DNA from: Devosia equisanguinis
Lineage (GTDB): Bacteria; Pseudomonadota; Alphaproteobacteria; Rhizobiales; Hyphomicrobiaceae
DNA: 35,991 bases
Direction of reading: 5' to 3'
NCBI GenBank assembly: GCA_945862355.1
Contig: CAMAYR010000020.1
Span: 1-35,991, forward strand
Under the pieces are notes generated by a model. The model saw nothing but the letters and a program-made list of their open reading frames with translations. It was not told the DNA's origin and ran no database searches. Shown here piece after piece: positions 8,493 to 16,143 of this stretch (position 1 is the stretch's first letter; each line of letters opens with the position of its first letter). The position numbers were made by a program, and so were the translations under genes.

Positions 8493-9149
8493 TCAAACGT
8501 CGATTATGACGTCGGCAAATACCTTATAGCTCTGAGATTTCGGCTTGTCGCGATCATCTGCATTGACATACGCAATCGAGCTTAGCCCTTTCAGCCGAGC
8601 CGGCAGCACCATCACGCGGATGAACCGACTGGGCCTGTCGGCTGCCGCCTGCGCGAACACTGGGATCGGTCCGGCCTCGAACCACGCGCCGCCGGGCGCA
8701 TAGCTCGTCGAGTGTCCGTTGGTGTCGATGCGGACGCCGCCTTCGATCAGGCAGCGGAACCCGGGCCCCTGGTGCGTGTGCAGATACGCGCAGCCGCCCG
8801 GTGGGAAGGCGACGCTGTCCGCGCGGAACAGCACCGCGTCGGCGATCGGCCAGGCGAGCGCTGCGGTGATTTTGTGGCGGGTGTATCCTGCATTCGCCGT
8901 TGCAGACACCAGAGGCGCGCCGGCCGGGATCAGCTCGAACCGCCACAGCGCCGCACCAGAAGAACCCGCAATCAGGCGCGCGGCGCCTTTGCCGGTCCAG
9001 GCGCTGTCGTCCGAGAAGGCGGCGTCACCGACCGAGATCGAGCCGTGGGCGACGTACACGACGCGGTTGGTGGCGTCGGCCGGCAGTTCGAACACGGCGC
9101 CCGCGTGCAGACTGTCCTCGACGAGGCGCAGCTCGAATGATGGATTGGT
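8493..9149 (-). CDS. Cupin-like protein of unknown function
   Basis: The 218-residue protein looks like a bicupin. 'FELPADATNRVVYVAHGSISVGDAAF' fits a first cupin strand set, and a second has 'FPPGGCAYLHTHQGPGFRCLIEGGVRIDTNG', where His residues in HTHQGPG and the downstream 'GGAWFEAGPIPVFA' resemble cupin motifs 1 and 2. Cupins bind metals or small ligands and may be dioxygenases, isomerases or sensors; I cannot choose. The start at 9149 (MTNPSFELRLVED) is preferred over an in-frame ATG at 9179, because the extra ten residues are Pro/Gly-rich. It is probably the first gene of a transcript with the two TctC genes, so it may act on the ligand they bind. Confidence 0.6.
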   Translation of the reverse strand, partial: TNPSFELRLVEDSLHAGAVFELPADATNRVVYVAHGSISVGDAAFSDDSAWTGKGAARLIAGSSGAALWRFELIPAGAPLVSATANAGYTRHKITAALAWPIADAVLFRADSVAFPPGGCAYLHTHQGPGFRCLIEGGVRIDTNGHSTSYAPGGAWFEAGPIPVFAQAAADRPSRFIRVMVLPARLKGLSSIAYVNADDRDKPKSQSYKVFADVIIDV

Positions 9150-9256
9150 CATAGGTGGGCCGGGTTCCTGCATGATCACGTGACGGGCGGCAGCCTACCC
9201 AAAATTTCTCCGCCTGACCAACGCTCGTGTTTCTCGGGCTCGTCATTCTCGGGCAA

Positions 9257-9295
9257 GGTCGCGGAACATCGGTCCGCGACCGGGCCTGGGTTTTT
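9257..9295 (+). terminator. Hairpin followed by T-run
   Basis: GGTCGCGGA (9257-9265) and TCCGCGACC (9273-9281) form a perfect nine-pair stem with a seven-base loop; TTTTT follows at 9291-9295 after a nine-base spacer. The gap between stem and T-run is longer than ideal, and no plus-strand gene ends just upstream, so its host transcript is unclear; it may be a relic. Confidence 0.35.
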
Positions 9296-9684
9296 CGCTG
9301 GGCTATGCGCTTCACTTCGTCCTGGGCAAGCACTTCCATGCGCCCATAGACCGTCAGCTTGGCGATACGCTGGAAATGCCGCCCTCCCCACAGAGCGCGA
9401 GCTGCTTCCTGCCGCGCAGAAACTCAAGCCTTTGATAAATAACAAAGACGCTTGGCATCATCATGGAAATATCGTGCACCCCGCGAAACGGAAACCGGAC
9501 GATCTGCCGTTGCTGTTATCCGCATTTCCTCTGCTGACTTGATCGAGGTCGACACTCCGGTTCCTGCCTCGGTGTCCAAGCCCACCGCTTGACCCGCCCA
9601 CCCTGGATCGTGCACTTCCCACAAGATGGAGACCATGGGCGTTGCCCTTGGCGGGACATGCCCTTCGGCTGCGTCCCGAGACTA

Positions 9685-9703
9685 GAAGGGACGATGTCCC
9701 TTC
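9685..9703. repeat. Perfect inverted repeat upstream of the Rieske gene
   Basis: GAAGGGAC (9685-9692) and GTCCCTTC (9696-9703) are perfect complements separated by three bases, 43 bases before the Rieske start codon. It could be a protein-binding palindrome or a leader hairpin. Confidence 0.6.
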
Positions 9704-9746
9704 GTCTTGCTCTGCACCACACTCGAAGGAGCAAAAGGGAGCGCGC

Positions 9747-10064
9747 ATGAGCGAGCAATGGGTGGTGGCGGCGAAGGCTGCGGACGTGGCGCCGGGCACG
9801 ATGGTGCAGGCCGAGGTCGCAGACAAGAACCTTGCGATCTACAATCTCGGCGGCACGTTCTACGCCACCGACAACGAGTGCACACACGCCTACGCGATGC
9901 TGACCGACGGCACGGTCGACGGCGAGGTGGTCGAGTGCCCGCTGCACGGCGGCGCGTTCGAGATCAAGACCGGCAAGGGGCTCGGCGCGCCGATCTTCTG
10001 CGATCTCAAGTGCTATCCGACGCGAGTGGCGGGCGATGCCGTCGAAGTGAACGTCGCGGACTGA
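9747..10064 (+). CDS. Rieske-type [2Fe-2S] ferredoxin
   Basis: The 105-residue protein is a small soluble Rieske ferredoxin of the type that feeds electrons to oxygenases or other acceptors. The cluster ligands are C45-x-H47 (ECTHAYAM) and C64-x2-H67 (ECPLHGG), with 16 residues between the two motifs as in NirD/BphF-like ferredoxins. 'TFYATDNECTHAYAMLTDG' is typical of the dioxygenase ferredoxin class. The ATG at 9747 follows AGGAGCAAAAGGGAG; upstream in-frame codons encode an unlikely leader. The next gene, a large FAD-dependent oxidoreductase, starts 10 bases after its stop, so the pair is almost certainly co-translated and may form a reductase-ferredoxin couple. No oxygenase component is in the window. 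Confidence 0.9.
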   Translation: MSEQWVVAAKAADVAPGTMVQAEVADKNLAIYNLGGTFYATDNECTHAYAMLTDGTVDGEVVECPLHGGAFEIKTGKGLGAPIFCDLKCYPTRVAGDAVEVNVAD

Positions 10065-10074
10065 GGAAAAGGCT

Positions 10075-11691
10075 GTGCTGCGCCTGACGGAGCTCAAGCT
10101 GCCACTCGATCATGCGCCGGCCGCGCTCGAGGCGGCGGTGCGCGCGCGGCTCGGCATCGAGGGCGATGGGCTCGTCGCGTTGTCGGTGTTCCGGCGTGGG
10201 TGGGATGCGCGCAAGCGGTCCCAGATCCAGCTCATCTACACCGTCGACGTTGATGTTGCCGACGAGGCGCGTGTGCTGGCGCGCCTGCAAGACGACAAGC
10301 ACATCGGCCCGACGCCGGACATGACCTACCGCCCTGTCGCCCGCGCGCCCGATGGCATGACGCGCCGGCCATTGGTGATCGGCGCGGGCCCGTGCGGGCT
10401 GTTCGCAGCACTGATCCTCGCAGAGATGGGGTTCCGGCCGATCATCCTGGAGCGCGGAAAGCTTGTGCGCGAGCGCACCAAGGACACGTGGGGCTTATGG
10501 CGGCGCTCGGTGCTCGATCCTGAATCCAACGTGCAGTACGGCGAAGGTGGCGCCGGCACGTTCTCCGACGGCAAGCTCTACAGCCAGATCAAGGACCCGC
10601 ATCATCAGGGCCGCAAGGTGTTGACGGAGTTCGTGCAGGCAGGCGCACCCGAGGAGATCCTCTACGTCGCCAAGCCGCACATCGGCACGTTCCGCCTCGT
10701 CACGATGGTCGAGCACATGCGCGCCAAGATCGAGGCGCTGGGTGGCGAGTACCGGTTCCAGTCGAAGGTCACCGATCTCGACATCGAGGCGAAAGGCGGC
10801 GAGCGGCGGATCGTCGGCGTGATGCTCGAGAGCGGCGAGCACATCGCGGCCGACCACGTCGTGCTGGCGCTCGGCCACAGCGCACGCGACACTTTCGCGA
10901 TGCTGCACTCACGCGGCGTCACGATCGAGCCCAAGCCGCTGTCGATCGGCGTGAGGATCGAGCATCCGCAGTCGCTGATCGACGCCTGCCGGTTCGGCGC
11001 GTTCGCCGGCAACAAGATCCTCGGCGCGGCGGACTACAAGCTCGTGCATCACGCCAAGAACGGCCGCTCGGTCTACAGCTTCTGCATGTGCCCGGGCGGC
11101 ACAGTGGTGGCGGCGGCGTCCGAGCCCGGCGGCGTGGTGACGAACGGCATGAGCCAGTACTCCCGCAACGAGCGCAACGCCAACGCCGGCATGGTTGTTG
11201 GCATCACGCCGGAGGTCGACTATCCCGACGGGCCGCTCGCCGGCATCGACTACCAGCGCAAGTGGGAGCGGCTGGCGTTCGAGGCGGGCGGGGGCAACTA
11301 CTTCGCGCCGGCACAGCGCGTCGGCGATTTTCTGGCGAAGCGCGCCTCGACGACCCTCGGCGCTGTGGTGCCGTCCTACAAGCCGGGCGTGACGCCCACC
11401 GATCTCGCACGTTGCCTGCCCGATTTCGCCGTGGTCGCGATGCGCGAGGCACTCGGCGCGTTCGACCGCCAGATCAAGGGCTATGCGCTGGCGGATGCCG
11501 TGATGACCGGAGTGGAGACACGGACCTCGTCGCCGGTGCGGCTGCGGCGCGACGAGAGCCTGCAGAGCCTCAACACGCGCGGACTGTTTCCGGCCGGCGA
11601 AGGCGCGGGCTACGCGGGCGGTATTCTATCCGCAGGCGTCGACGGCATCCGCGTCGCCGAGGCGGTAGCGAAGGCGATAGTGGAAAAGTAA
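10075..11691 (+). CDS. NAD(P)/FAD-dependent oxidoreductase (COG2509-like)
   Basis: The 538-residue flavoprotein matches the uncharacterised FAD-dependent dehydrogenase family often listed as COG2509. It has an N-terminal ~90-residue domain containing 'ARKRSQIQLIYTVDVDV', then the dinucleotide motif 'VIGAGPCGLFAALILAEMGFRPIILERG' (residues 101-128), 'YGEGGAGTFSDGKLYSQIKD' and, near the C-terminus, 'GLFPAGEGAGYAGGILSAGVDGIRVAEAVAK', the second FAD-contact region. The start is a GTG at 10075 with GAGGAAAAGG just before it. Function in the family is not established; the fold is related to glutathione-reductase/BaiN-like flavoproteins. The Rieske ferredoxin 10 bases upstream is a likely redox partner. 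It converges with the VOC gene at 11696, four bases away. Confidence 0.85.
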   Translation: MLRLTELKLPLDHAPAALEAAVRARLGIEGDGLVALSVFRRGWDARKRSQIQLIYTVDVDVADEARVLARLQDDKHIGPTPDMTYRPVARAPDGMTRRPLVIGAGPCGLFAALILAEMGFRPIILERGKLVRERTKDTWGLWRRSVLDPESNVQYGEGGAGTFSDGKLYSQIKDPHHQGRKVLTEFVQAGAPEEILYVAKPHIGTFRLVTMVEHMRAKIEALGGEYRFQSKVTDLDIEAKGGERRIVGVMLESGEHIAADHVVLALGHSARDTFAMLHSRGVTIEPKPLSIGVRIEHPQSLIDACRFGAFAGNKILGAADYKLVHHAKNGRSVYSFCMCPGGTVVAAASEPGGVVTNGMSQYSRNERNANAGMVVGITPEVDYPDGPLAGIDYQRKWERLAFEAGGGNYFAPAQRVGDFLAKRASTTLGAVVPSYKPGVTPTDLARCLPDFAVVAMREALGAFDRQIKGYALADAVMTGVETRTSSPVRLRRDESLQSLNTRGLFPAGEGAGYAGGILSAGVDGIRVAEAVAKAIVEK

Positions 11692-11695
11692 ACGG

Positions 11696-12202
11696 TCAAG
11701 CCGGTCGCCACACCTCGAGCTGCCTCTCCTTGTAGGCCGCGATTCCTCCCGGATAGCTGACGAGCTCGAGCTGCTGGCCCCACGGCGCCTGGAAGTAGAG
11801 CCACTGAAGGCCCGCGCTCGGGCCCTCCGTCATGGTGACGGGGCCGCTCTGGATCTTGACGTCGTGCGCCTTCAGCGCGGCCAGCGCGTGCTCGATGTCC
11901 TCGACATAGAACGCGATGTGCCAGCCGCCGGGCGCGGTTGCGCTGGCGCCAGTGAACTCGATCAGCTCGAGCACCGGGCCATTGGCGATCCTGATGACCC
12001 TCATGCGGTAGATGTGCGCGCCCTTCGTCGGCGCGAGGTGGTTCGCCATCCAGTCGCTGGCATCCTCGAACGGTCCGATGTCGTAGAGTGTCTCGGCGCC
12101 GACGATGTCGGCGAGGAAGCACGATGCGGCTTCGACGTCGGGCACGGTGAGGCCAATGTGCTCGATGCCGGTGAGGCCGGGTATGGCGGCGGGCGTTGGC
12201 AT
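11696..12202 (-). CDS. VOC-superfamily (glyoxalase-fold) protein
   Basis: The 168-residue protein begins with 'GLTGIEHIGLTVPDVEAASCFLADIVGAETLYDIG', the first beta-alpha-beta-beta-beta module of the vicinal oxygen chelate fold, with the metal-ligand His in IEHIG. The second module has 'GGWHIAFYVEDIEHALAALKAHDV' with another candidate ligand His, and ends 'GLQWLYFQAPWGQQLELVSYPGG' with the terminal Glu ligand. VOC enzymes include glyoxalases, epimerases and extradiol dioxygenases; methylmalonyl-CoA epimerase or glyoxalase-like activity is possible but not distinguishable. It is 205 bases downstream of tctB on the same strand, so it might be read through from the tctACB transcript but is probably separate. 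Confidence 0.8.
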   Translation of the reverse strand: MPTPAAIPGLTGIEHIGLTVPDVEAASCFLADIVGAETLYDIGPFEDASDWMANHLAPTKGAHIYRMRVIRIANGPVLELIEFTGASATAPGGWHIAFYVEDIEHALAALKAHDVKIQSGPVTMTEGPSAGLQWLYFQAPWGQQLELVSYPGGIAAYKERQLEVWRPA

Positions 12203-12407
12203 GGGGTTGCTCGCGAATCAGTGTCGTCCGGGCCCCAGGATCGAGCACTTGGCGCGGGCGACATCAAGGGGCGATTGTGCATCGCGGCCAGCTCAACGAG
12301 CCGTGAGCCTGAACTTCCCGCCGAGGCTGGCACCTATCCGCGATGGCGAGGCACAGTTCTACTGCATCGCCATCGGCACCGCGCTACCGGTTTACGGCAA
12401 ACATGCT

Positions 12408-12932
12408 TCAACCGACACCCAGCATGACCTCCAGAGGGCCCTTCGGCAGCGGCACGAGGAACCATTTCTCGAACATGAAAAACAGGGCGATGGGAACGCC
12501 GATGCCGACGGTGATGGATCGAAGAATCGGCTCGCGCGAAACCAGCATGAAGCCGACGATGAACAGCGCGGATGCGACGTATATGCCGATGAGCTGGATC
12601 AGCAGCACGTAAATCGCGGTCGGCACGAGCACCATGAGCACGCGGCTGAACGCGGTGCGGGATACGAAGCTGTCCCCTCCCTCTGGCGCGCGGCGGACGA
12701 GTGCGCGGGAGAGGTTCACAACACTGACCGACCCCATGATCAATGCGATCCAAAATGGAAAGAAGCCAGCCGCGGGTCCCTCACCATCGATCCAGCCGAA
12801 CCCGATCCGCCAACTGTCCCAGATATACAGGCTCGACATCCCGATGAGCAGCGCCGCAACGACGATCTCCATCGTGCGAATAGACACCAGCGAGGCGCTT
12901 CCCTCATCTTCGGTGGGTGCCTGATCGCTCAT
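12408..12932 (-). CDS. tctB: Tripartite tricarboxylate transporter small membrane subunit TctB
   Basis: The 174-residue protein has the TctB pattern: a short charged N-terminus, then about four transmembrane helices: 'MEIVVAALLIGMSSLYIWDSWRIG', 'FFPFWIALIMGSVSVVNLSRALV', a paired central hairpin ('LMVLVPTAIYVLLIQLIGIYVASALFIVGFML'), and 'SITVGIGVPIALFFMFEKWFLVPLPKGPLE'. The terminal 'WFLVPLPKGPLE' is characteristic of TctB. With TctA it forms the membrane part of the transporter. I use the ATG at 12932; a GTG two codons upstream is also possible. It is the third gene of a tctA-tctC-tctB order, 130 bases after tctC. Probable cargo, from the divergent oxc-frc genes, is oxalate or a related dicarboxylate (inference). 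Confidence 0.9.
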   Translation of the reverse strand: MSDQAPTEDEGSASLVSIRTMEIVVAALLIGMSSLYIWDSWRIGFGWIDGEGPAAGFFPFWIALIMGSVSVVNLSRALVRRAPEGGDSFVSRTAFSRVLMVLVPTAIYVLLIQLIGIYVASALFIVGFMLVSREPILRSITVGIGVPIALFFMFEKWFLVPLPKGPLEVMLGVG

Positions 12933-13021
12933 ATGCACATGCCTTCATCTAACGTTCGCTGGACTTGATCCAGTGCGGCACGGAGCTGCCCATGCCGCAC
13001 TGCCGTTCAAGATGCAATGAT

Positions 13022-13054
13022 GGGCTGCGCCGCGCCGCGAGATGCGGACAGCCC
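13022..13054 (-). repeat. Inverted repeat between tctC and tctB
   Basis: GGGCTG (13022-13027) and CAGCCC (13049-13054) can pair, with a nested CCGC/GCGG stem in the loop. Lying just after the tctC stop, it could dampen downstream expression or protect the 3' end so that the binding protein is made in excess, as in many transport operons. There is no T-run. Confidence 0.4.
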
Positions 13055-13068
13055 GATTCACCAGCGCT

Positions 13069-14088
13069 CTACTTCTTGCCTGCGGCAAGGAACCCTGCTG
13101 CCTTCATGAGCTCGAAGTGAACCTTGTCGTTCGCCTCGACCCACTTGCCGAACGCAGCGCCCTCCATGAAAGTCTGGTTGAAAGCGCCGTCCTGCATGAA
13201 CTTCTGCCACTCGGGCGTCGCCATGACCTTCTTCAACAGCCCGACATAGAAAGCGATCTGTGCCGGGGTCGCGCCTGGCCCCATGAAGATGCCGCGCAGC
13301 ATCTGGTACTCGGTGTCGACGCCAGCCTCCTTGCAGGTCGGAATGTCGGACCATGCCATCGTGGCCGTGACCTTCGCCTTGTAGACGCTGCGCTTGCCGT
13401 CGAAAATGCACAGCGGACGAAGGTTGCCGGCCTTCCACTGCGACACGGCCTCGATCGGATTGTTGACAGAAGAGTCGACGTGCTTGCCGACGAGCTGGGT
13501 GGCCACGGCGCCACCACCTGCGTACGGAATGTAGGTGAACTTCTTCGGAGCGGTGAGCTTCTCGAGCGCCACCGTGATGATCTGGTCCTCCTGCTTGGAC
13601 CCCGTGCCGCCCATCTTGAACTTGCGGTCGTCTCCGGCCTTCACCGCTTCGATGTACTCCTTGGCGGACTTGTAGGGTGCCTGAGCATTCACCCACAGCA
13701 CGAACTGGTCGAGCGCCAGCATCGCAACGGGCGTCATGTCCTTCCAGGAGAACGGCACGCCGGTGCCCAGCGGCGTCGTGAACAGGTTCGACAAGGTGAT
13801 GATGATCTTGTGCGGGTCGTTGCGCGCCGCCTTCACCTCGAGGAAGCCCTCAGCACCTGCGCCGCCGCCCTTGTTGACGACGACGATCGGCTGCTTCATC
13901 AGGCTGTGCTTGGTCACGACGCCCTGGATGAAGCGTGCCATCTGGTCGGCACCACCGCCGGTCCCGGCGGGAATAACGAAGTTGATGGGCCTTGTCGGCT
14001 CCCATGCCTGGGCATGGGCGAAGCCACCGCTGGCGAGAGCAGCCGCAAACGTCGCGGCCGTCATAGAAGCTGCTTTGAATTTCCTCAC
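13069..14088 (-). CDS. tctC: Tripartite tricarboxylate transporter substrate-binding protein TctC
   Basis: A 339-residue TctC/Bug protein with a signal peptide (RKFKAASMTAATFAAALASGGFAHAQA, cleavage near residue 27) and mature start 'WEPTRPINFVIPAGTGGGADQMARFIQGVV'. 'PIVVVNKGGGAGAEGFLEV' and 'FTYIPYAGGGAVATQLVGKHVDSSVN' are the ligand-loop regions. The start is GTG (14088-14086) with GGGAG nine bases upstream; an overlapping ATG nearby is out of frame. It lies between tctA and tctB, so unlike the two orphan TctC proteins at 6408-8440 it has its cognate permease. Its glycine-rich loops differ clearly from those orphans. Ligand by context: oxalate or another C2-C4 dicarboxylate (inference). Confidence 0.92.
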   Translation of the reverse strand: MRKFKAASMTAATFAAALASGGFAHAQAWEPTRPINFVIPAGTGGGADQMARFIQGVVTKHSLMKQPIVVVNKGGGAGAEGFLEVKAARNDPHKIIITLSNLFTTPLGTGVPFSWKDMTPVAMLALDQFVLWVNAQAPYKSAKEYIEAVKAGDDRKFKMGGTGSKQEDQIITVALEKLTAPKKFTYIPYAGGGAVATQLVGKHVDSSVNNPIEAVSQWKAGNLRPLCIFDGKRSVYKAKVTATMAWSDIPTCKEAGVDTEYQMLRGIFMGPGATPAQIAFYVGLLKKVMATPEWQKFMQDGAFNQTFMEGAAFGKWVEANDKVHFELMKAAGFLAAGKK

Positions 14089-14172
14089 GGCGCATTTCTC
14101 CCTTTTTATTTCTCGTTGAATCAGATCATTGGATATTCTGGCGGTTTCATACTCCTCTATTGCTCAACCTGT

Positions 14173-15672
14173 TTAATTTGCTCGTGGTCTCAGTCTTCCC
14201 AGGATCGAGCCGATCAAAGGCCAGAACAAGAGCAACATTGCGAGCGTCATGATCGATCCCACCAGCCAGTTCGACCAGAAGATCGAAAGGCTGCCCTGGC
14301 TGGCCAGAAGGGCCTGACGGAAGGATTCCTCTGCCTTGTCGCCAAGCACGATAGCCAGGACCAGTGGCGCGATCGGATAATCCAGCTTGTTGAAAGTGTA
14401 CCCGATCACGCCGAAGACCAGCATCATCCAAACGTCGAACATGTTGTTCTTTACGGTGTAGGCGCCGACTGCGCAGATCACCAGAATAATCGGAGCGATG
14501 ATCGCGAATGGCACGCGGAGGATCGCGGCGAACAGTGGAACACAGGTCAGGACGACGATGAGGCCCGCGAGGTTGCCGAGGTACATGGAGGCGATCAGGC
14601 CCCACACGAAGTCCTTCTGCTCCACGAAAAGCATTGGACCGGGTTGAAGCCCCCAGATCATCAGCCCGCCCAACAAAACCGCAGCGGTGGGGGAGCCGGG
14701 AATGCCGAGCGTCAACATGGGAAGCAACGCGCTTGTGCCGGCGGCATTGTTGGCAACCTCAGGCGCGATGACACCCTCGAGACTGCCCTTGCCGAACTTG
14801 TCCTTCTCTTTCGAGAAACGCTTTGCCAGGCCGTAGCTCATGAAAGAGGCTGGTGTGGCGCCGCCGGGCGTAACTCCCATCCACGCGCCGATGATACAGC
14901 TGCGGATCGCGGTGCCCCAGTAGAGCGGCAGCTTCCGCCAGGTTTGTAGCACCGCATTCAGACGCATCTTGGCCTGCGCACCCTGGAACTTCAGCCCGCT
15001 CTCCATCGAGCTCAGGATTTCGGCGATCCCGAACAAGCCGATCACGGCAATCAGAAAATCGAAGCCGCCAAGCAGTTGCTCGCTGCCGAACGTCAGACGA
15101 AGAGAGCCGGTCATCTTGTCGAGGCCGACGGCGCCGAGCGCAAGTCCCAGGCAGATCGCAGCGATCACCTTGAACGGTGAGCTGGTGCTCATACCCACGA
15201 AGCTCGCGAATGTCAGGAAAAACACCGCGAAAAACTCCGCCGGACCGAACTGCAGAGCGAAGCGGGCGATCACGGGCGCAAGGAAAGTGATCATTATCAC
15301 GGCGAACAGAGCGCCGACGAACGAAGACGTGAACGCAGCGGTCAAGGCTTCGTCCGCGCGCCCCTGACGTGCCAGCGGATGCCCGTCGAAGGTCGTGGCA
15401 ACTGACCACGGCTCGCCGGGTATATTGAACAGGATCGAGGTTATCGCCCCGCCGAACAACGCGCCCCAATAGATGCACGTCAGCATGATTATCGCCGAGG
15501 TCGGCGGCATCGAGAACGTCAGCGGCAGCAGGATGGCCACGCCATTGGCACCGCCGAGACCGGGAAGCACCCCGATCAGCACGCCAAGCACGATCCCGAT
15601 GAGCATGAGGATCACGTTGTAGCCAGACAACGCGACCTGGAAGCCGCCGATGAGCGACAGGATCTCGTCCAT
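14173..15672 (-). CDS. tctA: Tripartite tricarboxylate transporter large permease TctA
   Basis: The 499-residue, multi-spanning protein is TctA, the large membrane subunit. It starts MDEILSLIGGFQVALSGYNVILMLIGIVLG and contains the family motifs 'GVLPGLGGANGVAILLPLTF', 'GALFGGAITSILFNIPGEPWSVATTFDGHPLA', 'GVTPGGATPASFMSYGLAKRF' and 'LTLGIPGSPTAAVLLGGLMIWGLQPGP', the last two being the internally repeated PG-containing regions. About 11-12 helices are visible. The ATG at 15672 has GGGGGAGG upstream; the longer frame to 15732 is not needed. It is the first gene of the leftward transcript and diverges from gntR across a region with two TGGTATACCA palindromes. Together with TctB and TctC it forms a secondary carboxylate importer driven by ion gradients. 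Confidence 0.95.
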   Translation of the reverse strand: MDEILSLIGGFQVALSGYNVILMLIGIVLGVLIGVLPGLGGANGVAILLPLTFSMPPTSAIIMLTCIYWGALFGGAITSILFNIPGEPWSVATTFDGHPLARQGRADEALTAAFTSSFVGALFAVIMITFLAPVIARFALQFGPAEFFAVFFLTFASFVGMSTSSPFKVIAAICLGLALGAVGLDKMTGSLRLTFGSEQLLGGFDFLIAVIGLFGIAEILSSMESGLKFQGAQAKMRLNAVLQTWRKLPLYWGTAIRSCIIGAWMGVTPGGATPASFMSYGLAKRFSKEKDKFGKGSLEGVIAPEVANNAAGTSALLPMLTLGIPGSPTAAVLLGGLMIWGLQPGPMLFVEQKDFVWGLIASMYLGNLAGLIVVLTCVPLFAAILRVPFAIIAPIILVICAVGAYTVKNNMFDVWMMLVFGVIGYTFNKLDYPIAPLVLAIVLGDKAEESFRQALLASQGSLSIFWSNWLVGSIMTLAMLLLFWPLIGSILGRLRPRAN

Positions 15673-15845
15673 AGGACGTCCAACCTCCCCCTGGGCCGCG
15701 GACCTCCAGGGTCCGCTCCAGCCGCGCTCCATCGTGCGAGGGATGCGCGGCCGTTGGCCTCTATTCTATTCATCGACGACGCCGCAGCGCTGCCCCGTAA
15801 GATCCCGGCATCGGCGAGCCATGCGCCCAATTCTGCGGGACCAAC

Positions 15846-15855
15846 TGGTATACCA
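15846..15855. promoter_or_regulatory. Candidate GntR operator 1 (TGGTATACCA)
   Basis: Perfect ten-base palindrome, flanked by C on the left. It overlaps the candidate -10 element of tctA (ACCATA on the plus strand, 15852-15857). Palindromes centred on GTATAC are typical sites of FCD-class GntR regulators, and one such regulator is encoded 290 bases away. Confidence 0.65.
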
Positions 15856-15880
15856 TATGCACAAAGCTTATTGTCGCCAA
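15852..15880 (-). promoter_or_regulatory. Candidate tctA promoter
   Basis: On the minus strand TTGGCG (15880-15875), 17 bases, TATGGT (15857-15852). The -10 overlaps operator 1, which would allow repression by GntR. The resulting leader before tctA would be about 170 bases. Confidence 0.45.
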
Positions 15881-16050
15881 GCGACTCTTTTCGAGTGGCG
15901 ACAGCTCGTTCGATCGACATTGCGATCAAGGAGGCGGCCGCTGCTTTCCCGCGCCAGCGCATAGCAGTATTGTGGCGGCGACCGAATTCTGACGGGCTCG
16001 CCGGCTCACTGGGGAGCCTGCCGGAGCCGCCCTTGTACGCGTACTGGTTT

Positions 16051-16062
16051 CTGGTATACCAG
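16051..16062. promoter_or_regulatory. Candidate GntR operator 2 (CTGGTATACCAG)
   Basis: Perfect 12-base palindrome sharing 11 bases with operator 1. It lies 82 bases before the gntR start and directly upstream of TACAAT (16064-16069), a five-of-six match to the sigma70 -10. A weak TTGTAC is at 16033-16038. The placement suggests autoregulation of gntR and control of the genes after it. Confidence 0.65.
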
Positions 16063-16143
16063 ATACAATAAGTTGCGGGTTGGCCCTGTCCGACCTTGCT
16101 CGTCTCGAATTCGACCGTCCACACCGCCTCGAGCAACTACGTT

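Larger units (their letters stand above)
9150..9746. other. 597-base intergenic region with two hairpins, no recognised gene
   Basis: Between the divergent cupin-like and Rieske genes I see open frames on both strands but none with a recognisable family, a ribosome-binding site and consistent codon use. The region contains the two inverted repeats listed separately (9257-9281, 9685-9703) and an AT-richer patch around 9430-9475. It may contain promoters for both flanking genes, but no convincing pair stands out. Confidence 0.5.
15673..16143. other. Divergent regulatory region between tctA and gntR
   Basis: This 471-base non-coding stretch separates the leftward transporter and rightward catabolic genes. 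It contains two TGGTATACCA palindromes (15846-15855 and 16052-16061), a candidate tctA promoter overlapping the first, a candidate gntR -10 just after the second, and an interrupted stem TGTCGCC...GGCGACA at about 15872-15903. Open frames here have no family resemblance. Confidence 0.7.

Noticed and set aside
9176-9542. Open frames on both strands between the cupin-like and Rieske genes
   Set aside because: No recognisable domain, poor ribosome-binding sites, and they cover hairpin sequences; more likely non-coding.
13042-14949. A 635-codon open frame on the plus strand opposite tctC and tctA
   Set aside because: It is His/Arg/Asp-rich shadow sequence of two clearly recognised genes; no start signal or family.
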